Source: Pseudomonas rubra (lineage in GTDB: Bacteria > Pseudomonadota > Gammaproteobacteria > Pseudomonadales > Pseudomonadaceae). Taken from it: 64,000 nt of DNA. Below, piece after piece: positions 25,732 to 33,723 of this stretch. The stretch spans positions 96,129-160,128 of the forward strand of contig NZ_JAMDGZ010000001.1 in assembly GCF_028656935.1 (NCBI RefSeq), read 5' to 3'. Both the position numbers and the translations under genes were made by a program. Under the pieces are notes generated by a model, which did not search any database, was not told the origin of the DNA, and worked only from the letters and a program-made list of their open reading frames with translations. Each line of letters opens with the position of its first letter. Position 1 is the stretch's first letter.

Positions 25732-26724
25732 TCAGTTGCGTTGGTCCCAGTAGCGCTGGGCCAGGGCGAAGGCATCTTCACGGGCGTGCCCCAGGCCGCG
25801 CAAGGCCAGGGCCATGGTCGCCACCACGGCCAGTTCGCCATAGCTGTTGTGTTCATCACCGCACCATACGGCCAGCAATTGCTCGGGTTCAAGGCTCGCC
25901 GGTTTGACGTGACGCTGGGCGGCCAGGGCAGGCCATTCTTCATCCCAATCGATGCCGCCAGCGGTGCCATACAGGTGGCTGCTGGTGTCCGGGTTGATCT
26001 CTATCTCGCCGCCATCGCCCTTGACCACGATCGCGGTATCGCCGAGCAGGCGGCTGGCCTCGCGGTGCACGGCCTGGTAGCCGGGGTGGAAGATGCTCTG
26101 CAGGCCGCAGCGGGCATTGAGCGGGTTGAGCACCCGGGCCAGGGAATGAATCGGTGAGCGCAAGCCCAGGGTGTTGCGCAGGTCGATCATGCGTTGCAGG
26201 CGCGGTGCCCAGTCCTGCAGCGGGGCAAAGGCCAGCTTGTGGCTGTCCAGGGCCTCTGCGACAGCGTTCCAGTCCCGGCACAGAGGAATGTTCAGCACCT
26301 CCAGCACCTGCTCGCTGTACAGGCGCCCGGCCGTGTGCGCGCCGCCGCCGTGCAGCAGGATACGCACGCCATTGGCTGCCAGGCACTTGGCGGCCAGCAG
26401 GTACCAGGGCAGGTGGCGTTTCTTGCCGGCGTAGCTCGGCCAGTCCAGGTCTACCGCGATCGGCGGCGCTTGCAGGCGCTGGCGCAGGGCTTCGGTGAAG
26501 CCGGCCAGTTCTTCAGGGCTTTCTTCCTTGTGTCGCAACAGCATCAGGAAGGCGCCCAGTTGGGTCTCTTCGACCTTGCCATCGAGCAGCATGCCCATGG
26601 CCTCACGGGCTTCCTCGCGGCTCAGGCCACGGGCACCGCGCTTGCCTTTACCAAGGATGCGCACGAACTGGGCAAACGGGTGTTCGGCGGGGGTTTCGGT
26701 GATCAGCGGGCGGTGGTCGGTCAT
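25732..26724 (-). CDS. ybiB: Anthranilate phosphoribosyltransferase-like protein (YbiB/TrpD2 family)
   Basis: A 330-residue protein of the TrpD2/YbiB family, homologous to TrpD (PF02885 helical N-terminus SREEAREAMGMLLDGKVEETQLGAFLMLLRHKEE; glycosyltransferase family 3 fold after it). E. coli YbiB binds nucleic acid and has no TrpD activity, so annotation as a biosynthetic enzyme would be wrong. It starts 4 bases inside the end of tusE (ATGA overlap), making it the last gene of the tusDCBE transcript. Confidence 0.88.
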   Translation of the reverse strand: MTDHRPLITETPAEHPFAQFVRILGKGKRGARGLSREEAREAMGMLLDGKVEETQLGAFLMLLRHKEESPEELAGFTEALRQRLQAPPIAVDLDWPSYAGKKRHLPWYLLAAKCLAANGVRILLHGGGAHTAGRLYSEQVLEVLNIPLCRDWNAVAEALDSHKLAFAPLQDWAPRLQRMIDLRNTLGLRSPIHSLARVLNPLNARCGLQSIFHPGYQAVHREASRLLGDTAIVVKGDGGEIEINPDTSSHLYGTAGGIDWDEEWPALAAQRHVKPASLEPEQLLAVWCGDEHNSYGELAVVATMALALRGLGHAREDAFALAQRYWDQRN

Positions 26725-27056
26725 ATGCAGTTGGTCGGCTTTGGCAGGCCCGCAAGTTTCGCGGCGAGTTTGGCAGGGGTGCCCTTGAACAGGCGGTTCA
26801 GGTGCAAGCTGTTGCCTTTGTCCGCGCCCAGTTTTAGCGCGGTGTACTTGATCAGTGGGCGGGTGGCCGGCGACAGCTCGAACTCCTGGTAAAAGGCGCG
26901 CAACAACGTCAGCACTTCCCAGTGTTCGGCCGTCAGCTCGAGGTTTTCATGGGCGGCGAGGGCGCTGGCGACCTCTTCGGACCAATCAGCGAGCTCAACC
27001 AGGTAGCCGTCTTTATCCAGGGCGATGCTGCGCTCGCCGACAGTCAGGGTGCTCAT
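26721..27056 (-). CDS. tusE: Sulfurtransferase TusE (DsrC family)
   Basis: A 111-residue DsrC/TusE protein that takes sulfur from TusD in the TusBCD complex and passes it to MnmA for tRNA 2-thiolation. The N-terminal DKDGYLVELADWSEEVASALAAHENLELTAEHWE and the C-terminal arm LAGLPKPTNCI are typical; the conserved penultimate cysteine is Cys110. The gene overlaps tusB by 4 bases and ybiB by 4 bases. Confidence 0.95.
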   Translation of the reverse strand: MSTLTVGERSIALDKDGYLVELADWSEEVASALAAHENLELTAEHWEVLTLLRAFYQEFELSPATRPLIKYTALKLGADKGNSLHLNRLFKGTPAKLAAKLAGLPKPTNCI

Positions 27057-27352
27057 AGCCAGCTGTTGACCTTGTCGTAATGCAACGACAGTTCGACGAA
27101 CGCCGGGTAATCGATGGCCTGACCCAGGTCGCTTATGGCAATGGCGCGGGCTTGCAGGTCTTCGTCCAGGGCGAACAGGCGCCCGTCCAGCTGGCTGGCC
27201 TGCAGGCTGCGCAGCGGTTCGCTGCCGGGCTGCAGGGCATACACCGCATCACCACACAGCAGCAGGCCGTCCGCCTGGCCCAGCAGGCGCAGGCAACTGC
27301 TCAGGCGGTTGTCGCCGAACGGCGAGTGGGAAATCACGTGCAGGGTGCTCAT
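27053..27352 (-). CDS. tusB: Sulfurtransferase complex subunit TusB (DsrH family)
   Basis: A 99-residue DsrH-like subunit of the TusBCD heterohexamer. It starts MSTLHVISHSPFGDNRLSSCLRLLGQADGLLLCGDAVYAL, which fits the family. It overlaps tusE by 4 bases and tusC by 1 base. TusB usually lacks the reactive cysteine used by TusD. Confidence 0.92.
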   Translation of the reverse strand: MSTLHVISHSPFGDNRLSSCLRLLGQADGLLLCGDAVYALQPGSEPLRSLQASQLDGRLFALDEDLQARAIAISDLGQAIDYPAFVELSLHYDKVNSWL

Positions 27353-27711
27353 CAGAGGGTTACCACCTGGTCGAAACGGTCGATCAACGCCGACAGCGCG
27401 GCGTCATCCAGCACCTGAACCGGCAGGCTCAGCGTGTCGGCGGCAAGCCCGCGCTCGCGCAGGCTGCTGCTGGCGGCGAACAGCTCCTCGACACCAAACA
27501 TCGGCAGTGCCTGCAAGTTGGCCGCAAGGTTCTTCTGCTGCACCTGTGCCGGTTGTTGGCCCGGAGCGAGTTGAAACACGCCGTCATCGAGAAACAGCAT
27601 GGCCAACGGCAAATCGAAAGCACCGCCGGCCAGGGCGATATCCAGCGCCTCGCGGGCGGACGGCCCGGCCCAGGGTGCCTGGCGGCTGATAATCAGCAAA
27701 GACTTGGCCAT
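27352..27711 (-). CDS. tusC: Sulfurtransferase complex subunit TusC (DsrF family)
   Basis: A 119-residue DsrF-like subunit of the tRNA-thiolation sulfur relay. It starts MAKSLLIISRQAPWAGPSAREALDIALAGGAFDLPLAMLFLDDGVFQL. The start was placed at MAKSLLI, leaving 1 bp after the tusD stop. Earlier in-frame codons (MEAIE) fall inside tusD. Confidence 0.93.
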   Translation of the reverse strand: MAKSLLIISRQAPWAGPSAREALDIALAGGAFDLPLAMLFLDDGVFQLAPGQQPAQVQQKNLAANLQALPMFGVEELFAASSSLRERGLAADTLSLPVQVLDDAALSALIDRFDQVVTL

Positions 27712-27712
27712 C

Positions 27713-28105
27713 TCAATCGCCTCCAAAGCACATCAGCCGGTCGGCAACTTGCGCCGCTTCATGCAACTGGCCAAGCCCGGACAGCTCCCAGGGCGCCGGC
27801 AGATTGACCGCCGGGCGCTGATAGCGCTGGGCTTCCTCGGCATTGAGCACACCGCGACGCAGGGCGGCGGCGATGCACACCACCGCATCGAGCTGCTCGG
27901 CGCTGACGAACGCGCGCCACTCGGCGGGCAGGTCCAGCTCATCCTGGGGCGCCACGACATTGCCCGAGGCGCTGTGCACACCGTCCTGATAGAAAAACAG
28001 CCGGACAATCTCATGCCCGCCGGCCAGCGCCGCCTGGGCAAAGCGCAAGGCGCGGCGCGAGGAGGGCGCATGGGCCGGAGAGAAAACCGCAATGGCGAAC
28101 TTCAT
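27713..28105 (-). CDS. tusD: Sulfurtransferase complex subunit TusD (DsrE family)
   Basis: A 130-residue DsrE-like subunit, first gene of tusDCBE-ybiB. The sulfur-carrying cysteine is Cys77 in DAVVCIAAALRRGVLN. Start MKFAIAVFSPAHAP is typical. TusD accepts sulfur from the TusA relay and hands it to TusE; the end target is MnmA, encoded at the left edge of this window. Confidence 0.94.
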   Translation of the reverse strand: MKFAIAVFSPAHAPSSRRALRFAQAALAGGHEIVRLFFYQDGVHSASGNVVAPQDELDLPAEWRAFVSAEQLDAVVCIAAALRRGVLNAEEAQRYQRPAVNLPAPWELSGLGQLHEAAQVADRLMCFGGD

Positions 28106-28286
28106 GGAAGGCTCTTTCAGCAAATCTGCGGGCATGATAAAGCAAAAAGCCCGCTCCTTGTGGGGCGGGCGATTACGTGTGGGCCGTCAAGTGCACGCCG
28201 AAAGATTTGCTCTCTCGACACGCGCTCTCGCCTTGCACCAAGGCTGACAACGCCGCTCTCACAGGCCATGGCACGTTGCAACAAAT

Positions 28287-28311
28287 GTGGGAGCCGGCCT
28301 TGCCGGCGATG
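28287..28311. repeat. Single REP-like sequence upstream of tusD
   Basis: GTGGGAGCCGGCCTTGCCGG followed by CGATG, a lone half of the Pseudomonas REP family. The rest of this intergenic stretch holds no gene; a GC-rich hairpin (GCCCGC..GCGGGC) lies closer to tusD. Confidence 0.6.
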
Positions 28312-28394
28312 CGCCGCGCGGGCGGCGCTCGATCTCAAGAGCGCAATAAGCCTTGCGGCATACACCTGGCGCTGCGATTAGGGCCGCCTCAACC

Positions 28395-29774
28395 TCAATC
28401 CGTTTCTTTAGGCTCCGGCAAGAACCAGTTCAGCACCAGGGCACAAATCCCCCCGGTCGCCACCCCCGACTCCAGCACATTACGCAGCGCCGACGGCATA
28501 TGCGCGAGGAACTCCGGCACCTGCGCCACTCCCAGGCCCAGGGCCAGCGATACTGCAATGATCAGCAGTGCACGGCGGTCCAGGCTGATGCTGGCGAGGA
28601 TATTGATCCCCGAAGCCGCCACCGCACCGAACATCACCATCGCCGCGCCACCGAGCACCGGCTCCGGCACCGCCTGGATCACCCCGGCCACGCTCGGGAA
28701 CAGGCCAAGGATCACCAGCATCGCGGCAATCCACACACCGATATGGCGGCTGGCAATCCCGGTCAGCTGAATCACGCCATTGTTCTGGGCGAAAATCGAG
28801 CTGGGGAAGGTATTGAACACCCCGGCCAGCAGCGAGTTGGCACCGTTCACCAGCACGCCGCCCTTGATCCGCTGCATCCACAGCGGGCCCTCCACCGGCT
28901 GGCGTGAGACTTTACTGGTGGCGGTGACATCACCAATGGCTTCCAGCGAAGTCACCAGGTAGATCACCAGCATCGGAATAAACAGCGCCCAGGAAAAACC
29001 CAGGCCGAAATGCAGCGGTACCGGCACCTGGAACAACGCCGCTTCATGCATGCCAGTGAAGTTCAGGCGGCCCAGGTAGCCAGCCAGGGCATAACCCACG
29101 GCCAGGGCGATGACGATGGCGCAACTGCGCATCCACACCACCGGAATACGGTTGAGGATTACGATGATCGCCAACACCACGCCCGACAGCAGCAGGTTCT
29201 CGCCATTGGCGAAGGTGCCGTTGCCCATCGCCGCAAAGCCGCCGCCCATGCTGATCAGGCCGACTTTGATCAGGGTCAGGCCGATCATCAGCACGACGAT
29301 ACCGGTCACCAGCGGAGTGATCAGGCGTTTGACGAACGGCAGGATGCGCGAAATGCCCATCTCCACGAACGAACCGGCAATCACCACCCCGAAAATCGCC
29401 GCCATCACGCCCTCAACGGGCGTGCCTTGCTTGACCATCAGCGCGCCACCGGCGATCAACGGCCCGACAAAGTTGAAGCTGGTGCCCTGGACAATCAACA
29501 GCCCGGCGCCAAAAGGCCCGAAGCGGCGGCACTGGACGAAGGTAGCGATCCCGGAGATCACCAGCGACATCGACACGATCAGGTTGGTATCACGGGCCGA
29601 CACCCCCAGCGCCTGGCAAATCAGCAGGCCAGGGGTGACGATCGGCACAATGATCGCAAGCAGATGCTGCAATGCCGCCAACATGGCAATCAACGGCCGC
29701 GGGCGGTCTTCAAGGCCAAGGACCAGTTCATTGGCCTGCGCGGGTGCGCCAGGTCCTTGCTCGATTGAACTCAT
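28395..29774 (-). CDS. NCS2-family nucleobase:cation symporter (xanthine/uric acid permease type)
   Basis: A 459-residue permease with about 12-14 predicted membrane segments, normal for the nucleobase-ascorbate transporter (NCS2) family. Family segments are GLEDRPRPLIAMLAALQHLLAI at the N-terminus, FNFVGPLIAGGALMVKQGTP, the central LVTSLEAIGDVTATSKVSR and NTFPSSIFAQNNGVIQLTGIASRHIG. The ETIGD/EAIGD motif is typical of xanthine and uric acid transporters such as XanQ and UacT; exact substrate is not decided here. The start at MSSIEQGPG is the family position. No purine riboswitch is seen upstream. Confidence 0.9.
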   Translation of the reverse strand: MSSIEQGPGAPAQANELVLGLEDRPRPLIAMLAALQHLLAIIVPIVTPGLLICQALGVSARDTNLIVSMSLVISGIATFVQCRRFGPFGAGLLIVQGTSFNFVGPLIAGGALMVKQGTPVEGVMAAIFGVVIAGSFVEMGISRILPFVKRLITPLVTGIVVLMIGLTLIKVGLISMGGGFAAMGNGTFANGENLLLSGVVLAIIVILNRIPVVWMRSCAIVIALAVGYALAGYLGRLNFTGMHEAALFQVPVPLHFGLGFSWALFIPMLVIYLVTSLEAIGDVTATSKVSRQPVEGPLWMQRIKGGVLVNGANSLLAGVFNTFPSSIFAQNNGVIQLTGIASRHIGVWIAAMLVILGLFPSVAGVIQAVPEPVLGGAAMVMFGAVAASGINILASISLDRRALLIIAVSLALGLGVAQVPEFLAHMPSALRNVLESGVATGGICALVLNWFLPEPKETD

Positions 29775-30043
29775 GGGAGTGCTGCCCCGGAAGAAAAAAG
29801 GAGCGCATTCTACGGGCCCGCACGGGTTTGGGGTAGTGCAACAGGGCGATCAGGTGCGCAGATCTTGTTCATCAACGCTTGCTTGTGCGCACGATGAGTT
29901 GAATTGCTCGACTCGGCTGGAAAATTCGTACCTGCAGGACCTTCAGTTTCCGCATGCGAGGAGCGCTTTGCCGATAGTGGCGTTGAGTCACGCAGGGTAG
30001 GGTTTACCTCGTCATTTTTACTGATATCGAGGTTGGCAGAGTA

Positions 30044-30550
30044 ATGAAGATCGTGTCCCACGCCTCAAGTGGCATTGTTCCGGCGGGAGCGAGTGCGCAG
30101 CGCGAATCGATTGCCGAAGAAATTGCAGTGGTTAATCGCTTGAAGGACCCAAGTGCTCAGATAGCAGGGTACGAAAAAATCCTTTCAGGGAGTCCGGAGG
30201 GGATGCTATCTGGGGACGAGATTGCGGATGTGCATTGGAACAAAGCTCTTGCGCATACGGAGGAAAGTGAAAAGGCCTTCAACGATGCCAGGCAACCTGT
30301 CACCGCCCACAGGCATCTGGAAATGGCAATCGAGCACATGGAGTCTGCGAAGGCACTCTATGGATCTGCGGATAATCGTGAAGCGGCTGAGCAACAAATC
30401 GATCAGATCAGTGGGAGCAAGGAGAAAGTGATTAGCTTTTTGGAGGGGCTGGTTGCAATACCGGTTGTACAAGAGAGGATTGAGCAGTTGATAGGGGTGG
30501 AGCCGCAACCTCTTGAGGTGTACCAATCTGGCCGTCATCCTCATCGCTAG
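30044..30550 (+). CDS. Hypothetical helical protein, 168 residues
   Basis: I do not recognise a family. The protein is predicted largely helical: residues 20-50 (ESIAEEIAVVNRLKDPSAQIAGYEKIL) and 75-150 read like two helix-turn-helix pairs similar to TPR packing (WNKALAHTEESEKAFNDA; RHLEMAIEHMESAKALYG). No signal peptide or membrane segment is visible, and only short polar residues follow the last helix. Codon use is more AT-rich than the flanking core genes, suggesting acquisition. A GGCAGAG ribosome site and an AT-rich upstream region support expression. It is convergent with yccA. Confidence 0.7.
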   Translation: MKIVSHASSGIVPAGASAQRESIAEEIAVVNRLKDPSAQIAGYEKILSGSPEGMLSGDEIADVHWNKALAHTEESEKAFNDARQPVTAHRHLEMAIEHMESAKALYGSADNREAAEQQIDQISGSKEKVISFLEGLVAIPVVQERIEQLIGVEPQPLEVYQSGRHPHR

Positions 30551-30564
30551 TACAGTGCATAAAG

Positions 30565-30600
30565 CAAAACGCCCGATGCAAGCACAAGCATCGGGCGTTT
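30565..30600. terminator. Bidirectional terminator between the helical protein gene and yccA
   Basis: AAAACGCCCGATGC and its complement form a 14-bp stem around an 8-nt loop, with T runs on both sides, between convergent genes. Confidence 0.88.
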
Positions 30601-30629
30601 TTCAGCAGGAGCAGGAATGATGATTCCGA

Positions 30630-31301
30630 TCAGTCATCGCGGCTCATCAGGCCGAACAGCTGCAGCAGGCTGACGAACAGGTTGTAGATCGATACATACA
30701 GGCTGATGGTCGCCATGATGTAGTTGCGCTCACCACCGTGAATGATCGCACTGGTCTGGAACAGGATGCACACCGACGAGAACAGCACGAAACCGGCGCT
30801 GATCGCCAGCTGCAGGCCGCTGATCTGGAAGAAGAAGCTGGCAACCACAGCACCCAGCAGCACGAAGAAACCAGCAGTGATAAAACCACTGAGGAAGCTC
30901 ATGTCCTTGCGCGAGATCAGCACATAGGCCGACAGGCCACCGAACACCAGGGCGGTCATGGCGAATGCCGAACTGACCACTTCAGCGCCACCGGCCATGC
31001 CCAGGTAACGGTTGAGGATCGGGCCGAGCAAGAAGCCCATGAAGCCGGTGAGGGCGAAGGTGGACACCAGGCCCCAGACCGAGTCACGCAGCTTGTTGGT
31101 GAGGAAGAACAGGCCGTAGAAGCCGATCAGCACCACGAAAATGTTCGGGTAGCCAACGCGCATCTGCTGCGCCACGTAGGCCATGATGCCGCTGAAAGCG
31201 AGGGTGATAGCCAGCAACCCGTATGTGTTACGCAGGACGCGGCTGACCTCCTGCTGCTCGACCTGCTGGCCGTGATTGACGGCGTAATCCTGTTCGCGCA
31301 T
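30630..31301 (-). CDS. yccA: Bax inhibitor-1 family membrane protein YccA
   Basis: A 223-residue inner-membrane protein with seven predicted transmembrane helices, of the BI-1/YccA family. The N-terminal QQEVSRVLRNTYGLLAITLAFSGIMAYVA and the C-terminal YIMATISLYVSIYNLFVSLLQLFG are family hallmarks. In E. coli YccA is a substrate and modulator of the FtsH protease. Its position next to the tRNA-Ser(UGA) gene is common in Pseudomonas. Confidence 0.95.
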   Translation of the reverse strand: MREQDYAVNHGQQVEQQEVSRVLRNTYGLLAITLAFSGIMAYVAQQMRVGYPNIFVVLIGFYGLFFLTNKLRDSVWGLVSTFALTGFMGFLLGPILNRYLGMAGGAEVVSSAFAMTALVFGGLSAYVLISRKDMSFLSGFITAGFFVLLGAVVASFFFQISGLQLAISAGFVLFSSVCILFQTSAIIHGGERNYIMATISLYVSIYNLFVSLLQLFGLMSRDD

Positions 31302-31422
31302 GGCGACACTCCTGTGGGTTTGTAACGTTCAGATGCAAAGATCATAACAGAGCCGCGCAAAGCAGCCACATAGAGAGTTTGACAGCTTGTTTCATTTCGG
31401 TATTATGGCGCCCGCAATACGA

Positions 31423-31510
31423 GGAAGCGTGGCCGAGTGGTTTAAGGCAACGGTCTTGAAAACCGTCGATGGGCAACTATCCTAGAGTTCGAATCTCTAC
31501 GCTTCCGCCA
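31423..31510 (+). tRNA. serT: tRNA-Ser (anticodon UGA)
   Basis: An 88-nt class II tRNA. Acceptor stem GGAAGCG pairs with CGCTTCC, followed by G and encoded CCA. The anticodon loop CTTGAAA gives anticodon TGA. A long variable arm (CGATGGGCAACTATCC region) and T loop AGTTCGAATCT are present. The 3' 56 bases form the left attachment site of the adjacent island; the gene remains intact because the element restores the 3' end. Confidence 0.97.
31455..31510 (+). repeat. attL: 56-bp direct repeat inside tRNA-Ser(UGA)
   Basis: The 3' half of the tRNA from the anticodon loop to CCA, beginning CTTGAAAACCGTCGATGGGC, is repeated exactly 25.6 kb downstream. Such 3'-tRNA repeats are the standard core sites of tyrosine integrases. 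The integrase gene starts just beyond it. Confidence 0.95.
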
Positions 31511-31515
31511 TATTC

Positions 31516-31544
31516 AAAGCCCTGATTATTCAGGGCTTTTTGCG
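31516..31544 (+). terminator. Terminator after tRNA-Ser
   Basis: AAAGCCCTGA / TCAGGGCTTT stem with a 4-nt loop followed by T-rich sequence. A near copy also follows attR. Confidence 0.8.
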
Positions 31545-31582
31545 TTTTTGGAGGGCGGAAAACTTGACGCTGAAAAGGCCAA

Positions 31583-31616
31583 GTGTTCCGCAACTTTTCG
31601 ATGGTGTTCCGCAACT
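31583..31616. promoter_or_regulatory. Two direct copies of GTGTTCCGCAACT, candidate integrase arm sites
   Basis: The 13-mer GTGTTCCGCAACT occurs twice 21 bp apart (two helical turns) between attL and the integrase stop. A third copy of its core (GTTCCGCAACT) lies near the right end of the island. Repeats near both core sites are what lambda-type integrases use as arm-binding sites; this role is inferred. Confidence 0.55.
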
Positions 31617-31633
31617 CCTTCGTAAAAGATGTT

Positions 31634-32701
31634 TCATCGGGTTGGTTTCACGATCTCCCCGACGCGGCGGTAAACGGTCTGCGTGATCCGCTTATCGGTG
31701 TGCCCTAGTAGCCTACTCGCGTGCGCCAGGTCTTCAATTTCGCTCGCTGCTTTGGGGCGGATATCGCGAAACTGGAATTGACGAATGCTGTCGGCCAGGA
31801 CGCTATCGAGGTCTTCCATCGCTTTGGCGGCGGCCTTGGATCTAGCATCATCAAAGCGAAGGCGTAGCATCGCTGGCGTCACGTTACGGCCGTCCTCTGT
31901 CACGATCAGGTAAGGGTTGCGCACCCCGCGCGCCTTGCGTTGGCTCAGAAGGCGCTCAACCAGTATCCCCAGCTGGCTGGTCTCTGTTTCCGACTCAAGA
32001 CGTATCCTCAGTTTTTTTGTCGTTTTGCCCTGGGCGAATTGCAGAAAACCATCAACCACGTCTGTCGCCCGGGTGGCCAGTACATCAGCTGGGCGTTGAC
32101 CAGTCAGATAGCCCAAGTCCATTGCATCGCGCAGCTCGGAAGTGGCGTATTTGTACACCGCATCCCAGATCGCCGGTCCTGCATAGAAGTCCCGAGGAGT
32201 CTCCTTGTTCTTGCGGATACCGGTCGCTGGGTTTGGGCGGTCAGTAATGCCCCACTCCCTTGCCATGTTGAAAATGTGAGAGAGAAGGGCGATCTCTCGA
32301 TTCGCCCTAACCTTGCCTGTCCGTCTATCTCGATACTGGGCAAGTACTTGAGGTGTAATCAACTCCATCGGGGCATCATCGAAGGCTTTGCGCAGCTGTT
32401 TGAGCTCGGCCAGGTTGTCCTTCTGGGTGCGCGGCTTTTTGCCCGGAATGACATCCCGCTCATAGCGATCGAATAGCTGCCCCATCAGGCGCGTTATCTT
32501 TGGAATGGCCTTTCTGTCGAGCTTCGCCCATTCCACTTTGGCGATGTCCAGGTCGTTACCTAAAGGTATCTCTCGACGCCTGCCATCTTCGTCCCTGCCG
32601 TCGTAGTAGTAAGCAACCCAGATGTTGCCGTTTTTGCGCTTTCGCGTACGCCGAATCATTCGCGGCGGAAGATCTCTATTAGCGGTTTGTTTCGGACGCA
32701 T
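31634..32701 (-). CDS. Tyrosine-type phage integrase of island 1
   Basis: A 355-residue tyrosine recombinase that would insert and excise the island at tRNA-Ser. The N-terminal arm-binding part begins MRPKQTANRDLPPRMIRRTRKRKNG. The catalytic domain shows the first arginine in YLTGQRPADVLATR, a second arginine box FRDIRPKAASEI, and LLGHTDKRITQTVYRRVG with the histidine and nucleophilic tyrosine near the C-terminus. It is clearly related to the integrase of the second element (same N-terminus, RTQKDNLAELxQLR and KVRANRE segments). It lies 5 bp after the DUF4224 gene on the same strand. Confidence 0.95.
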   Translation of the reverse strand: MRPKQTANRDLPPRMIRRTRKRKNGNIWVAYYYDGRDEDGRRREIPLGNDLDIAKVEWAKLDRKAIPKITRLMGQLFDRYERDVIPGKKPRTQKDNLAELKQLRKAFDDAPMELITPQVLAQYRDRRTGKVRANREIALLSHIFNMAREWGITDRPNPATGIRKNKETPRDFYAGPAIWDAVYKYATSELRDAMDLGYLTGQRPADVLATRATDVVDGFLQFAQGKTTKKLRIRLESETETSQLGILVERLLSQRKARGVRNPYLIVTEDGRNVTPAMLRLRFDDARSKAAAKAMEDLDSVLADSIRQFQFRDIRPKAASEIEDLAHASRLLGHTDKRITQTVYRRVGEIVKPTR

Positions 32702-32705
32702 CTTG

Positions 32706-32942
32706 CTAACCCACCCGAGACAAATCGAAAGTCCAAGTCTCTGCGACGGCGTTCATTGCTGTTGGCTTAACTCCAGCCAGCTTTAGGCGAGCGTACACTC
32801 GGCCAACGACCGGACGTCTGGCGCAAGATAGGGCGTATTGCCATCCATTACTAGCTAGCCATTGAATTTGTTTCGATGGCAGTTGATAGCCAGTGATAGC
32901 TGCAATTTCCTCTTCACTCAGAGTTTCAGTCTGAATTTCCAT
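32706..32942 (-). CDS. DUF4224 protein, likely excisionase-like partner of the integrase
   Basis: A 78-residue protein starting MEIQTETLSEEEIAAITGYQ; the TGYQLPSKQIQWLASNGW stretch reads as a small winged-helix DNA-binding segment. The second element has a homologue (METEILSEKELAELTGYKAR) in the same position, directly upstream of its integrase. DUF4224 genes are usual neighbours of phage integrases and may control excision; that role is inferred. The start was chosen at MEIQT because it follows a hairpin leader and GGAGAAAATC, and because the homologue starts at the same place. Confidence 0.8.
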   Translation of the reverse strand: MEIQTETLSEEEIAAITGYQLPSKQIQWLASNGWQYALSCARRPVVGRVYARLKLAGVKPTAMNAVAETWTFDLSRVG

Positions 32943-33179
32943 GATTTTCTCCGCGCCGCGCTTGGCGGCAGAGGTGATGAGGAATTCGTTCAGGCGCATG
33001 CTTGATAAGAACCCAGCGCGGTGTGCTCATTGGGGTGTTCGCTCCCTGCCAGGGAATATGTTTGGGATCATTTTCAGCGCTCCGTATCAGTCCGTTTGAG
33101 AACAAGGTACTGGGGCTCAGGAGGGATAGGTTTCGCTTTCAAACGCTTTTAGCGTCGGAAATTGAAATTGCCGTAAAAG

Positions 33180-33581
33180 TTATAATTTTATTGTCTGGGT
33201 TCGCTTTTGCGTGGTTTTTTGGCAGGAATCATTGGTTTGCTCAAAATATATGCGGTTCATTGTGCATATGGGGATTGAGTACCCCTGAATGCTCGTCAGT
33301 ATCGTTTCGTCCCCCTCCGCAACCATGAAGCAGGGATGGCCACGACGGAAACGCATTCCCCGCCCGGTGTAATTGCGCAGGATGATTTCCCAGGCCTCAT
33401 TGTCGTAGTAGACGCCCGTGATTTCAGACCAGTTGGCCGAAACGCCGCTTCCAACGATGCCTTCAGGCGTCAGGCAGAAAATTTCTACGTGGTTTTCCTG
33501 TGTGGCAGGTACGGCGTAAATCCGGCCATTCGGCGCTATGGGTGGGAAAGTCTGTCCATTGCCTAGGTGACGAAATTCCAT
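33180..33581 (-). CDS. Hypothetical island protein, 133 residues
   Basis: I do not recognise the family. The sequence MEFRHLGNGQTFPPIAPNGRIYAVPATQENHVEIFCLTPEGIVGSGVSANWSEITGVYYDNEAWEIILRNYTGRGMRFRRGHPCFMVAEGD is beta-rich by appearance, with no membrane segment; the last 25 residues are polar. The start MEFRHLGN follows GCGGAGCACC. It reads away from the lipoprotein gene and towards the DUF4224 gene, and the 3' part lies in AT-rich DNA. Confidence 0.65.
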   Translation of the reverse strand: MEFRHLGNGQTFPPIAPNGRIYAVPATQENHVEIFCLTPEGIVGSGVSANWSEITGVYYDNEAWEIILRNYTGRGMRFRRGHPCFMVAEGDETILTSIQGYSIPICTMNRIYFEQTNDSCQKTTQKRTQTIKL

Positions 33582-33723
33582 GGTGGTGCTCCGCATGCAT
33601 GAGGTTGCTTGACACGCTATGCCAGGCTCTGGAAATCCCAAGCCGGAACAGCTCACAGGCTTATACCGTTGGGTTTCCTAAAGGTCTCCGTAAGCTGTGG
33701 CAATCAAAACAGGGAGTGGCGCC

